Part shown: positions 7,948-14,061 of the stretch, in pieces
Position numbering within the stretch: position 1 is the first letter of the stretch
Layout: each line of letters begins with the position of its first letter
Source of the DNA: Rhodoferax sp.
GTDB taxonomy: Bacteria; Pseudomonadota; Gammaproteobacteria; Burkholderiales; Burkholderiaceae_C
Assembly (NCBI GenBank): GCA_029946045.1
Contig: JAQSDS010000425.1
Location: 1 to 14,061, forward strand
DNA length: 14,061 bases
Direction: 5' to 3'
The notes under the pieces: model-generated
Databases searched by the model: none
Seen by the model: only the letters and a program-made list of their open reading frames with translations
Told to the model about the DNA's origin: nothing
Program-made: the position numbers and the translations under genes

Positions 7948-8865
7948 ATGCCAATCGGTGAATTTGCCTACGCCAACAACAGCAACCGTTTTCTGGCTGC
8001 GCCCGAACTGGCGCAGCAGCCCTTTGCCGTGGTCGGTGTGCCCTTTGACGGCGCGGTGACCAACCGGCCTGGCGCGCGCTTTGGTCCGCAGGCCATTCGC
8101 AGCGCCAGCCTGATGCTGTGTGACGGCTTGCACCCGCATTTTGAGGTCACCCCGCTCGGGCACCTGGGTGACGGCCATGACATGCGCCTGCCCAACGCGT
8201 CGCCGCTGGCTGAGGTGCGCGAACGCATCCAGGCCCAGGCCAGTGCACTCATAGCGCGCCATCACTGTGTTTTTCTGGGCGGCGACCATTCCATCACTTT
8301 GCCGCTGTTGCGGGCGGCCCATCAAAAATATGGTGCGCTGGCGCTGGTCCACTTTGACGCCCATTGCGACACCTGGGTCGACCACTTTGGCGAGCCCTCG
8401 GGCCACGGCACCTGGACCTATGAAGCCATTCAGGAAGGCCTGGTCAGCCCGCAGCACACGGTACAAATCGGCCTGCGCTCCAGCGGTGAGCCTGCGGCAC
8501 GCAACTACGTGCAGGACCAGGGTGGCCTGATTTTTACCGGGCGCCAGTTGCGCGGTCTGGATGGTGCGGCCCTGCAGCCGGTGCTTGCGCAAATTTTGGC
8601 GCGCCTGGGTAACCGCCCCTGTTACCTGACCCTTGACATCGACAGCCTTGACCCCGCCTTTGCGCCTGGCACCGGCACACCCGAGCCCGGTGGCCTGAGC
8701 AGTTCGCAGCTGCTGACCCTGCTGGAAGAATTGGCGCCGCTCAACATGGTGGGCATGGACTGTGTCGAAGTGGCGCCCGCCTATGACCATGCCGAACTCA
8801 CCAGCAACGCCGCCGCCACTTGTGTCTGGACGTATTTGTGCGGCCAGATTGCCAAACTTGCCTGA
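7948..8865 (+). CDS. Agmatinase/ureohydrolase family protein (agmatinase or guanidino-acid hydrolase)
   Basis: This 305-residue enzyme belongs to the arginase/agmatinase superfamily, which uses two Mn(II) ions to hydrolyse a guanidino group to urea and an amine. All metal ligands are present: H114 (GGDHS), D137, H139 and D141 (HFDAHCDTW), and D230 and D232 (LTLDIDSLDPAFAPGTG). The motif VPFDGAVTNRPGARFGP (31-47) and the ending TPEPGG are typical of the agmatinase branch, which also holds guanidinobutyrase and guanidinopropionase, so the exact substrate is uncertain. I chose the ATG at 7948 because AAGGA lies just before it; an upstream TTG at 7897 has no such support. It is 12 bases upstream of the FAD oxidase gene and surely co-transcribed, so the amine released here is probably oxidised next. 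Confidence 0.9.
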   Translation: MPIGEFAYANNSNRFLAAPELAQQPFAVVGVPFDGAVTNRPGARFGPQAIRSASLMLCDGLHPHFEVTPLGHLGDGHDMRLPNASPLAEVRERIQAQASALIARHHCVFLGGDHSITLPLLRAAHQKYGALALVHFDAHCDTWVDHFGEPSGHGTWTYEAIQEGLVSPQHTVQIGLRSSGEPAARNYVQDQGGLIFTGRQLRGLDGAALQPVLAQILARLGNRPCYLTLDIDSLDPAFAPGTGTPEPGGLSSSQLLTLLEELAPLNMVGMDCVEVAPAYDHAELTSNAAATCVWTYLCGQIAKLA

Positions 8866-8877
8866 AAGCCCCACGGC

Positions 8878-10176
8878 ATGCTACTCGACTCCGACACCCA
8901 ACTTAACCAACACAGTTACTACGAAGCCAGCGTCACGCGCGACGCCGTGGCACCACCTTTGCAAGGCGACATCAGTGCCGACGTGCTGGTGGTCGGGGCC
9001 GGTTTTGCCGGCTTGTCGGCCGCCATTGAGCTGGCGCAGCGCGGCTACCAGGTGGTGGTGCTCGAAGCCGACCGGGTGTGTGCCGGGGCTTCGGGGCGCA
9101 ACGGCGGCCAGGCCATCGTGGGGTATGCCAGCGGCCAGGAACCTTTCGAGCAGCAATTCGGGCCAGCGCAGGCCAGGCAAGCCTGGGACCTGTCGCTGGC
9201 CTCGCTCGACCTGATCGACCAGCGCATCAAAGACTTTCAGATCGACTGCGACCGCCAGCACGGCTACCTGCATGTGGCCGATTCGGCCCGCAAGGCGCGC
9301 GCGCTGGCCGCAGAGATGCAGGCCCTGTCGCACTACGGACTGGTGACCGAATTTGCTTCAGGGTCGCAGGTGCAGCGCCACATTGCCAGCCCGCTGTACC
9401 AGGCCTGCGCCTTTGAGCGCAAGTCGGGCCACCTGCATCCGCTCAAATACGGCCTGGGACTGGCGCGCGCGGCCAAAAGCCTGGGTGTGCAGATCTATGA
9501 GTATTCGGCAGTCACCGGGCTCAAGCGCGGCGAGAAATTAACGGCCAGCACAGCGCAGGGTTCGGTTACCGCGCCTTTGGGCGTGCTGGCCGGCAACTGC
9601 ATGCTGGCCGAATATGGCGCCGCCGTGGCCCCCGACATTACGCCGCGCATCATGCCGGTGGGCACCTACATCATCGGTACGGCGCCGCTCGACCCCGCAC
9701 TGTGCCAGCGCCTGATACCCAGCAACGCGGCAGTCTGCGACAACAATTTCATTCTGGATTACTTCCGTTTCAGCGCCGACCACCGCATGCTGTTTGGCGG
9801 GCGCGTCAGCTACACCACGCGCACGCCTGCCAATCTGCAAGCCTTGATGGCCGCGCGTATGGCCAAGGTCTTTCCTGAACTGCGCCACGCGCCGGTCGAA
9901 TTTTTATGGGGCGGTTTTGTCGATATCAGCATGAACCGTGCGCCCGACTTCGGCCGCCTGGGCGCCAACCTGTATTACCTGCAGGGTTTCAGTGGCCATG
10001 GCGTGGCCCTCACCGGGCTGGCTGGGCAACTGGTGGCACAAGCGGTGGCGGGCCAGGTTGAGCACTTCGATTTGTTTGCGAAATTGCAGCACCGCCGTTT
10101 TCCGGGCGGGCCGCTGCTGCGCATGCCCAGCCTGGTGCTGGGTACGCTGTACCACCGGCTGCGTGATGTGTTGTGA
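8878..10176 (+). CDS. FAD-dependent amine oxidase, gamma-glutamylputrescine oxidase-like (PuuB/DAO family)
   Basis: This 432-residue flavoprotein of the D-amino-acid-oxidase fold probably oxidises a primary or secondary amine. The N-terminus SYYEAS (13-18) precedes the FAD motif DVLVVGAGFAGLSAAIELAQ (35-54) and E63, which usually holds the ribose. ASGRNGGQ (71-78) and the C-terminal YLQGFSGHGVALTGLAGQ complete the PuuB-type flavin pocket. The length and ending are normal for the family. In the Puu pathway the substrate is gamma-glutamylputrescine, made by PuuA, but no PuuA gene is visible here. The upstream ureohydrolase suggests putrescine or a guanidino-acid-derived amine as an alternative. 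A decayed partial copy of this same gene lies downstream at 10579-10703. Confidence 0.88.
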   Translation: MLLDSDTQLNQHSYYEASVTRDAVAPPLQGDISADVLVVGAGFAGLSAAIELAQRGYQVVVLEADRVCAGASGRNGGQAIVGYASGQEPFEQQFGPAQARQAWDLSLASLDLIDQRIKDFQIDCDRQHGYLHVADSARKARALAAEMQALSHYGLVTEFASGSQVQRHIASPLYQACAFERKSGHLHPLKYGLGLARAAKSLGVQIYEYSAVTGLKRGEKLTASTAQGSVTAPLGVLAGNCMLAEYGAAVAPDITPRIMPVGTYIIGTAPLDPALCQRLIPSNAAVCDNNFILDYFRFSADHRMLFGGRVSYTTRTPANLQALMAARMAKVFPELRHAPVEFLWGGFVDISMNRAPDFGRLGANLYYLQGFSGHGVALTGLAGQLVAQAVAGQVEHFDLFAKLQHRRFPGGPLLRMPSLVLGTLYHRLRDVL

Positions 10177-10208
10177 GCAAGACGTGCGTCAGGATGATTT
10201 GTCGCTGG
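10149..10208. repeat. Direct repeat, copy 1 (end and tail of the FAD oxidase gene)
   Basis: These 60 bases recur at 10644-10703 with five mismatches by my alignment. They hold the last codons of the oxidase (YHRLRDVL plus stop) and about 32 bases after the stop. The two copies bracket the DUF2442/DUF4160 pair, so they record a duplication and not shared regulatory sequence. Confidence 0.9.
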
Positions 10209-10224
10209 TGGACCAACCAGCTAG

Positions 10225-10482
10225 CTAGCCTGCTGTGCCCGAGACCAGCGGAAATGCAGCCGGATTGCGTATGGACTGAACCGATAAATCGATGTCCAGC
10301 TTCGGCCAATACAGATGGTCCTGGGTAGGCCACTGAACGTCAGATATTTGCTCAATCGTGCCCTTTCGAAACCAGGGGAACTGGTCAAACGGTACGAGCA
10401 GTTCTTCGTCGGCAAGCAGAAGCCAAAAACCGTGCTTCGAGATGTGGGTGACTTCAGCCGCCGAAGTGGTGGTGCCAGGCAT
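10225..10482 (-). CDS. DUF2442 domain protein
   Basis: This 85-residue protein matches the DUF2442 family by its characteristic run VTHISKHGFWLLLADEELLV, followed by PFDQFPWF, IEQISDVQWP, DHLYWPKLDIDLSV and FPLV. The function of the family is not established. It is often found next to a DUF4160 gene as a two-gene unit, and such pairs look like toxin-antitoxin modules, but I know of no proof. The start codon lies inside the 3' end of the DUF4160 remnant in another frame, with a strong AAAGGAGA ribosome site seven bases upstream, so translation should be intact although its partner is broken. It is convergent with the FAD oxidase gene; 48 bases separate the two stops. Confidence 0.8.
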   Translation of the reverse strand: MPGTTTSAAEVTHISKHGFWLLLADEELLVPFDQFPWFRKGTIEQISDVQWPTQDHLYWPKLDIDLSVQSIRNPAAFPLVSGTAG

Positions 10483-10537
10483 CTTGGATCTCCTTTAAGA
10501 GACGAAACTGACCGTCGCGAACAATGGTTGGTGCCAT
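10454..10537 (-). pseudogene. DUF4160 gene with internal deletion (27-codon remnant)
   Basis: Read from the ATG at 10537, the frame gives MAPTIVRDGQFRL, the characteristic start of DUF4160 proteins. It then passes directly into LKEIQDAWHHHFGG and a stop, which looks like their usual C-terminal end. The middle, including the conserved FFxxxE...HxHV-type core, is absent. The frame is preserved, so a 27-residue peptide could still be made. The family is normally about 80-90 residues, from which I infer a loss of about 55-60 codons. The remnant overlaps the start of the DUF2442 gene by 29 bases. The identification rests on my memory of the family ends and could be settled by a protein search. Confidence 0.65.
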
Positions 10538-10578
10538 ATCGGTACTGTAACCAACTTTCTTTCCAGCAGCCTAACGGG

Positions 10579-10703
10579 CTCGCTTGACCTGATCGACCAG
10601 CGGATCAAAGACTTTCAGATCGACTTCGATCGTCAGCACGGCTGTACCACCGGCTGCGTGACGTGTTGTGAGCCAGACGTCCGTCAGGACGATTTGTCTC
10701 TGG
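10579..10703 (+). pseudogene. Internally deleted remnant of a second FAD oxidase gene copy
   Basis: Bases 10579-10643 match 9201-9265 of the intact oxidase gene (60 of 65 identical by eye; residues around SLDLIDQRIKDFQID). Bases 10644-10703 match 10149-10208, the end of the gene and its tail (55 of 60). About 883 bases of the parent gene are missing between the two halves. The junction shows a three-base GCT shared by both parental ends, as expected for microhomology-mediated deletion. There is no start codon context and no function; it is a scar of a duplication or of a transfer from a related genome. Confidence 0.9.
10644..10703. repeat. Direct repeat, copy 2
   Basis: This is the second copy of the 60-base stretch at 10149-10208, displaced by 495 bases in the same orientation. 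Homology stops after CTGG in both copies, so the duplicated unit included only a short tail beyond the oxidase stop codon. Confidence 0.9.
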
Positions 10704-10823
10704 CCTAGGTTGCGAGGTAATCAGCGCGGCCGAACGTTCGATCGCATGTACTGGTCATGTTGCGGTTGTGGATCGGAGCGTGTTCGCGGGGGCTCATATT
10801 GACGGACCGGTGGAGCGAGGGGG

Positions 10824-11312
10824 TTAGGTGTCGCTGGTCGGGCCGTGTGAGAGCTCGAGTTTCAGTCCTTCATGGCTAGCGGTGAATCCCAGTGACTGAT
10901 AAAAACGAATGGCGTCCGGACGCGCCTTGTCGGAGGTGAGTTGGACCAAGCGGCAGCCACGCTCACGCGCACGGCTGATGGCCCAGACGAAGAGCCGGCG
11001 GCCCACCCCGGACGAGCGAGCGTCGGCAGCCACGCGGACGCCTTCGATGAGGGCGCGCCAAGATCCCTGGTGTGTAAGGTACGGGATGAAAGTGATTTGT
11101 AGGACACCAATGACCGTGCCCGCTTGCTCGACCACGATCAGTTCGTTGTTGCTGTCTGCGTCGATCGTCTCGAAGGCACGTTCGTAGCTGCTTGCAAGCG
11201 GAAGCGTGAATGACTCACGTTGGGCACCGAGCGGATCGTCTGCGAGCAGTTGAACGATACGCTCCAGATCTGCTCGTTTTGCTTGGCGGAAGGTGAGGGT
11301 GGGTTCAATCAT
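10824..11312 (-). CDS. GNAT family N-acetyltransferase
   Basis: This 162-residue protein has the GNAT fold, which moves an acetyl group from acetyl-CoA to an amine. Motif A is clear: IEGVRVAADARSSGVGRRLF (89-108) holds the R-x-x-G-x-G pyrophosphate loop (R99, G102, G104). Motif B follows as RFYQSLGFTASHEGLKLEL (136-154). The N-terminal DDPLGAQRESF and NNELIVVE segments match a common uncharacterised proteobacterial subgroup. It is a lone gene in the accessory stretch, with slightly lower GC than the catabolic genes. No strong ribosome site precedes the ATG. The acceptor substrate is unknown; antibiotic, peptide and small-amine acetylation are all possible for GNATs, and nothing here points to one. 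Confidence 0.88.
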   Translation of the reverse strand: MIEPTLTFRQAKRADLERIVQLLADDPLGAQRESFTLPLASSYERAFETIDADSNNELIVVEQAGTVIGVLQITFIPYLTHQGSWRALIEGVRVAADARSSGVGRRLFVWAISRARERGCRLVQLTSDKARPDAIRFYQSLGFTASHEGLKLELSHGPTSDT

Positions 11313-11580
11313 GTCTGACCATTGGAAATTAGTGCTTTGCGAAGCCTACGAAATGAAGACGGAAAAACCAGGTCCCCCTTGTTGTAGTCAACCCGCTCAT
11401 CTGACCAGGTGCGTGATCGGGTTCGGCATTTGCAATATAACCTCACAACCGAGAAAGTTTATTTTGACTGGATACGTTTTTTTTACCGGAGCGCGGCGCA
11501 GGGCAGAGCATGCGTTTGATGGAAGGTACAGGGAAAGCAGTCGTTCAATGAGCTACGAAAGGCCGCGGCTATTTTCAACG
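11313..11580. other. Intergenic segment with no recognised gene
   Basis: This 268-base stretch lies between the GNAT start and the stop of the BrnA-like gene. Frames open across parts of it give low-complexity or unfamiliar translations that resemble no family I know. A TTGACT followed by a run of T lies near 11464-11487 but I find no convincing promoter. A short GC palindrome (GCCGCGGC) lies near the end of the BrnA-like gene without a T run. Confidence 0.4.
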
Positions 11581-11769
11581 TCAAGCCGCAGCGCTTTTGC
11601 GCGTTGCCGGACTTGGACGACCTGTTAGGTTTCGCTCCACTTCCATGCGAAGCGCTGCATTGATCCGTGACTGGTAGCCAGCTCCTTGTGACTTGAAAAA
11701 CTCCAAAATATCCGCATCCAATGATGCATACACTCGACCAGACAAATCAGGAGGTTCAGATGCTTGCAC
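11581..11769 (-). CDS. BrnA-like ribbon-helix-helix antitoxin, orphan and N-terminally short
   Basis: The 62-residue frame contains RVYASLDADILEFFKSQGAGYQSRINAALRMEVER, the ribbon-helix-helix DNA-binding and dimerisation core of BrnA-type antitoxins (strand at 12-17, helices 18-28 and 32-45). Full BrnA proteins carry more residues before this core. Here the only start is a GTG at 11769 without a ribosome site, and an in-frame TAA lies six bases upstream. The BrnT toxin gene (DUF497), usually upstream in the same direction, is not there; its place is taken by a DUF4442 gene on the other strand. I read this as a truncated remnant of a BrnT-BrnA system, perhaps still able to make a small DNA-binding protein. 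Confidence 0.6.
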   Translation of the reverse strand: MQASEPPDLSGRVYASLDADILEFFKSQGAGYQSRINAALRMEVERNLTGRPSPATRKSAAA

Positions 11770-12257
11770 TCGTTAAGTTGTTGCCCGAGGCAATGCGCCT
11801 CAAGGTACTTTTTCGCCTCGGCTTATCCACTATTCCAATGATGCGGTATGTGAGGCCCAAACTGATTGAATACACGCCCGAACGTATGGTGGTCCGTATC
11901 GACGTTTCACGCCGCAGCAAGAATGGCTTCAACTCCCTGTTCCTGGGAGCACTTGCGACTGGGGGTGACTGTGTCGCAGGTGCGTTCCCCATGAAGTTCA
12001 TGTATGAAACGGGCCATCGCACCATCCCACTTGTGAAGAGCGCCTCGTCCGAGTACTACAAGCGGGTCAGTACCTACGCCCTATTTACCTGTACACAGGG
12101 CAAAGAGCTTTACAAGGTATGCAACGAAGTTGTTGCATCAGGCGAACGCCGTGAAATCACAGTCCATGTGACCGTTACTGCACCGGCTGAGTTTGGTGAC
12201 GAGCCAGTCGCAAGAATTTCCCAAGTCATGTCGATTAAAAATTTGAGTGCTAAATAG
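11760..12257 (+). CDS. DUF4442 hotdog-fold (thioesterase-like) protein
   Basis: This 165-residue protein resembles DUF4442 proteins of the hotdog-fold superfamily (PaaI/YiiD-type thioesterases). Recognisable parts are LRPK-like YVRPKLIEYTPERMVVRIDV, RSKNGFNSLFLGALATGGDC (the region that usually forms the central hot-dog helix), and a C-terminal TVHVTVTAPAEFGDEPVARI strand pair. Hotdog proteins of this type commonly cleave acyl-CoA, but no substrate is known for this one. The ATG at 11760 follows a perfect AGGAGG five bases upstream, which decides the start. The start region overlaps the antitoxin-like gene head-to-head by 10 bases. GC content is visibly lower than in the catabolic genes, in line with separate acquisition. 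Confidence 0.75.
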   Translation: MLALVKLLPEAMRLKVLFRLGLSTIPMMRYVRPKLIEYTPERMVVRIDVSRRSKNGFNSLFLGALATGGDCVAGAFPMKFMYETGHRTIPLVKSASSEYYKRVSTYALFTCTQGKELYKVCNEVVASGERREITVHVTVTAPAEFGDEPVARISQVMSIKNLSAK

Positions 12258-12415
12258 ATACGACTGCTTCGGAGCGCCACGAAAGTCGGTTTTCTGCCAC
12301 TGCCAGGTCTCGACATTCGCCAAGTCATCACCAATGTCAAGTCAATTGTGACGGTTAGGTAGTCAAATCTGAACGTCGGATGTTGCAGCAGACAGCCCCG
12401 CTGACTTCACGCCAT
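12258..12415. other. Intergenic segment between DUF4442 and recD
   Basis: These 158 bases carry no gene I can support. A minus-strand reading through 12250-12323 gives ETWQWQKTDFRG, which looks like the decayed or non-coding filler often seen between genes in related genomes, but I cannot name it. No intrinsic terminator for either convergent gene is evident. Confidence 0.35.
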
Positions 12416-14061
12416 TCACAGTTCAGTCAGCCCACCACTGCGTAGCACCTTGACTGCCACCGCGTGCAACAGCACACCCGCCTGCGGCACTACCAGCGTC
12501 AGCCGCGCCCTGGCCCGGGTCATGCCGGTGTAAAGCAACTCACGCGTCAGCACCGGCACTGGCCGGTCGGGTAGCACCAGGGCTACATGGTCAAACTCCG
12601 AGCCCTGTGATTTGTGCACGGTCATGGCAAACACGGTTTCTACCGCGTCCAGCCGGGCGGGCAAGACCCAGCGCACGCCACCTTGCCCGTCCGGAAAAGC
12701 CACACGCAAACCCCGCGCGTGATTCAGGCACAGGCCGACGTCGCCATTCATCAGTTTGAGGTTGTAGTCGTTGCGCGTCACCATCACCGGGCGGCCGGCG
12801 TACCAGCCCTCAAGGGGCAGGCCCAGGCTGCTGGCAATGCGTTGGTTCAGGCTGTTGACGCCCCAGGGGCCGTCGCGCACGGCGCACAGCACCTGAAATT
12901 TTGTAAATTCCTGCAGGGTGGCCAACGCCTGGGTCTCGCTGCACGCGCTCGCTTTCAGGGGCTGCAGGGTTTGCAGCCAGGTTTTCCAGCCGTGTTTGAC
13001 CAGGGCGGTCAGGCGCGCGTCTTGTGGCTGGCCGGGTTGCAGACGGTCTACGCTGGTGGCTGTGGCGGCTTGCCAGCTTGGGGCCTGGCGCCAGAGTTTT
13101 TCGACGCCGGCCACATCGCCTGCATTCACCGCCCGCGCCCATTGGCCGATGCCACTGTCGTCGGCAAAGCGGTGGCTCAGGCGCAGCATGACGGTCTGCT
13201 GCGCCAGGGCCGAACCATCGCCGGCCCAGGTGCTCAGGTCGGCCCCGGTGGTTTGCGCCAGCCAGGCCAGGGTGTCGGTGCTGTAACGGCCCAGGTCGGC
13301 ACCGGCGCACAGTTGGCCCATCACGGCGCCGGCTTCGACCGATGCCAACTGGTCTTTGTCGCCCAGCAGGATCAGGCTGGCGTTCAAGGGCACGGCGGCC
13401 AGCAGGCGGGCCATCATGTCGAGGTCGATCATCGAGGCTTCATCTACCACCACCAGGTCCACGGCCAGCTCGGGCACGGCGTCTTGCGCCAGGTTGCTGC
13501 GCACTTGCAATAGTTTGTGCAGGGTGACGGCCTGGGTCGGAATGTGTTGCTGCAGGTGTTCAGGCAGCTTTTGCAGCGCCAAAGCAATCGACTCGCCCAG
13601 CCGCGCGGCCGCCTTGCCAGTGGGTGCCGCCAGCGCGACGCGCAAGGGCGTGTGCTGGCGCGCCGGGTCGGCTTGCAGCAGGGCCAGCAGGCGCACCACG
13701 GTGGTGGTTTTGCCGGTGCCGGGGCCGCCGGTGATGAGTGTGAAGCGTTTGCGCGCGGCCAGGGCGCAGGCCACTTTTTGCCAATCTGGGGCTGTACCTG
13801 GCGGGCCTGCATCAAACAATTGCGACAGGGTCTGGGCCAGATGGGCAGGCGCGGGGCAGGGCTGCGCCAGCCGCGCGGCAATCGAGGCACGAATGCTTTG
13901 TTCGGCCTGCCAATTGCGGCGCAGGTACAGGCGCGCACCGTCGAGCACCAGCGGGCTGTTGGGGCCTTCAATCCAGGGCAGGCTGGCCGCGCTCTGGCGA
14001 AATTCAGTTGGCAAGGTGGCCAGGTCCAGACAGGCGTGGCCGAGGCCAAACTGCTGGCTGA
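12416..14061 (-). CDS. recD: Exodeoxyribonuclease V alpha subunit RecD (5' end outside window)
   Basis: RecD is the 5'-3' helicase motor of RecBCD, which processes double-strand breaks for recombination. At least 547 codons are present. The frame is open to the window edge, and the extra upstream residues (FGLGHACLDLATLPTEF) are typical RecD N-terminal sequence, so the TTG at 14014 is not the start. Motifs in order are Walker A GGPGTGKTTT (about 13703-13732), the Walker B-type VVVDEASMIDL (about 13421-13453), GDKDQLASVEAG, VHKSQGSEFDHVAL near 12590-12630, and YTGMTRARARLTLV near the end. The C-terminus is complete. recB would be expected just upstream, beyond the window. It is convergent with the DUF4442 gene and forms the conserved right border of the accessory stretch. 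Confidence 0.95.
   Translation of the reverse strand, partial: SQQFGLGHACLDLATLPTEFRQSAASLPWIEGPNSPLVLDGARLYLRRNWQAEQSIRASIAARLAQPCPAPAHLAQTLSQLFDAGPPGTAPDWQKVACALAARKRFTLITGGPGTGKTTTVVRLLALLQADPARQHTPLRVALAAPTGKAAARLGESIALALQKLPEHLQQHIPTQAVTLHKLLQVRSNLAQDAVPELAVDLVVVDEASMIDLDMMARLLAAVPLNASLILLGDKDQLASVEAGAVMGQLCAGADLGRYSTDTLAWLAQTTGADLSTWAGDGSALAQQTVMLRLSHRFADDSGIGQWARAVNAGDVAGVEKLWRQAPSWQAATATSVDRLQPGQPQDARLTALVKHGWKTWLQTLQPLKASACSETQALATLQEFTKFQVLCAVRDGPWGVNSLNQRIASSLGLPLEGWYAGRPVMVTRNDYNLKLMNGDVGLCLNHARGLRVAFPDGQGGVRWVLPARLDAVETVFAMTVHKSQGSEFDHVALVLPDRPVPVLTRELLYTGMTRARARLTLVVPQAGVLLHAVAVKVLRSGGLTEL

Noticed and set aside
10204..10221. Stem GCTGGT/ACCAGC after the FAD oxidase stop as an intrinsic terminator.
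   Set aside because: The stem is only 6 bp and no T run follows on either strand.
10569..10829. Integron attC-like core sites: GCCTAAC at 10569-10575 (GTTAGGC on the minus strand, just before the DUF4160 remnant) and GTTAGGT at 10823-10829.
   Set aside because: The spacing of about 260 bases is beyond normal attC sizes, the intervening sequence is the oxidase remnant, I see no inner paired sites, and no attC follows the DUF2442 stop. Single 7-mers of this kind arise by chance.
11293..11628. A plus-strand open frame of 111 codons across the GNAT start and the gap beyond it.
   Set aside because: The translation has no family resemblance, it runs antisense into the BrnA-like gene, and no ribosome site supports it.
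12354..12360. A further GTTAGGT as the far end of a mobile cassette.
   Set aside because: No matching partner site at a suitable distance upstream; the other GTTAGGT matches in the region lie at a gene stop or inside the BrnA-like gene.

Overview
The window reads like a chromosome segment from a high-GC beta-proteobacterium. A Comamonadaceae relative such as Rhodoferax, Polaromonas or Acidovorax is my best guess from codon use, protein style and the recD neighbour; no rRNA or other taxonomic marker is present. It has three parts: a catabolic and uptake cluster (about 1-10180), a short patchwork of accessory and decaying genes (about 10180-12415), and the 3' part of recD (12416 to the window edge).

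The left part is a minus-strand operon. In transcription order it holds a DapA-family lyase/deaminase (4803-5717), a periplasmic amino-acid binding protein (3906-4724), a fused aconitase-X dehydratase (2073-3848), two HisM/GlnP-type permeases and a GlnQ/HisP-type ATPase (8-2054). The dehydratase gene sits inside the transporter operon, so the imported compound is probably its substrate or a precursor. Bacterial aconitase X proteins are known as cis-3-hydroxy-L-proline dehydratases, and DapA relatives deaminate 1-pyrroline-4-hydroxy-2-carboxylate in 4-hydroxyproline breakdown, so hydroxyproline or a related hydroxylated imino/amino acid is the leading inference. Two copies of a 15-bp AT-rich palindrome lie 63 bp apart before the lyase gene and look like the operon's operator. 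No regulator gene lies in the window.

Upstream, an SDR dehydrogenase and an aldo/keto reductase form a second minus-strand pair (5989-7772). Diverging from them on the plus strand are an agmatinase/ureohydrolase and a PuuB-like FAD amine oxidase (7948-10176). The ligase and aldehyde dehydrogenase of a classical Puu pathway are absent, so the substrate of this pair is open.

The accessory stretch holds scars of rearrangement: a DUF2442 gene overlapping an internally deleted DUF4160 gene, a 125-bp remnant of a second copy of the FAD oxidase gene that lost about 880 bp internally, a GNAT acetyltransferase, an orphan N-terminally short BrnA-like antitoxin with no visible BrnT, and a lower-GC DUF4442 hotdog protein whose start overlaps the antitoxin gene head-to-head. 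Beyond this lies recD, cut by the window edge. I see no tRNA, rRNA, CRISPR array, transposase or convincing intrinsic terminator.
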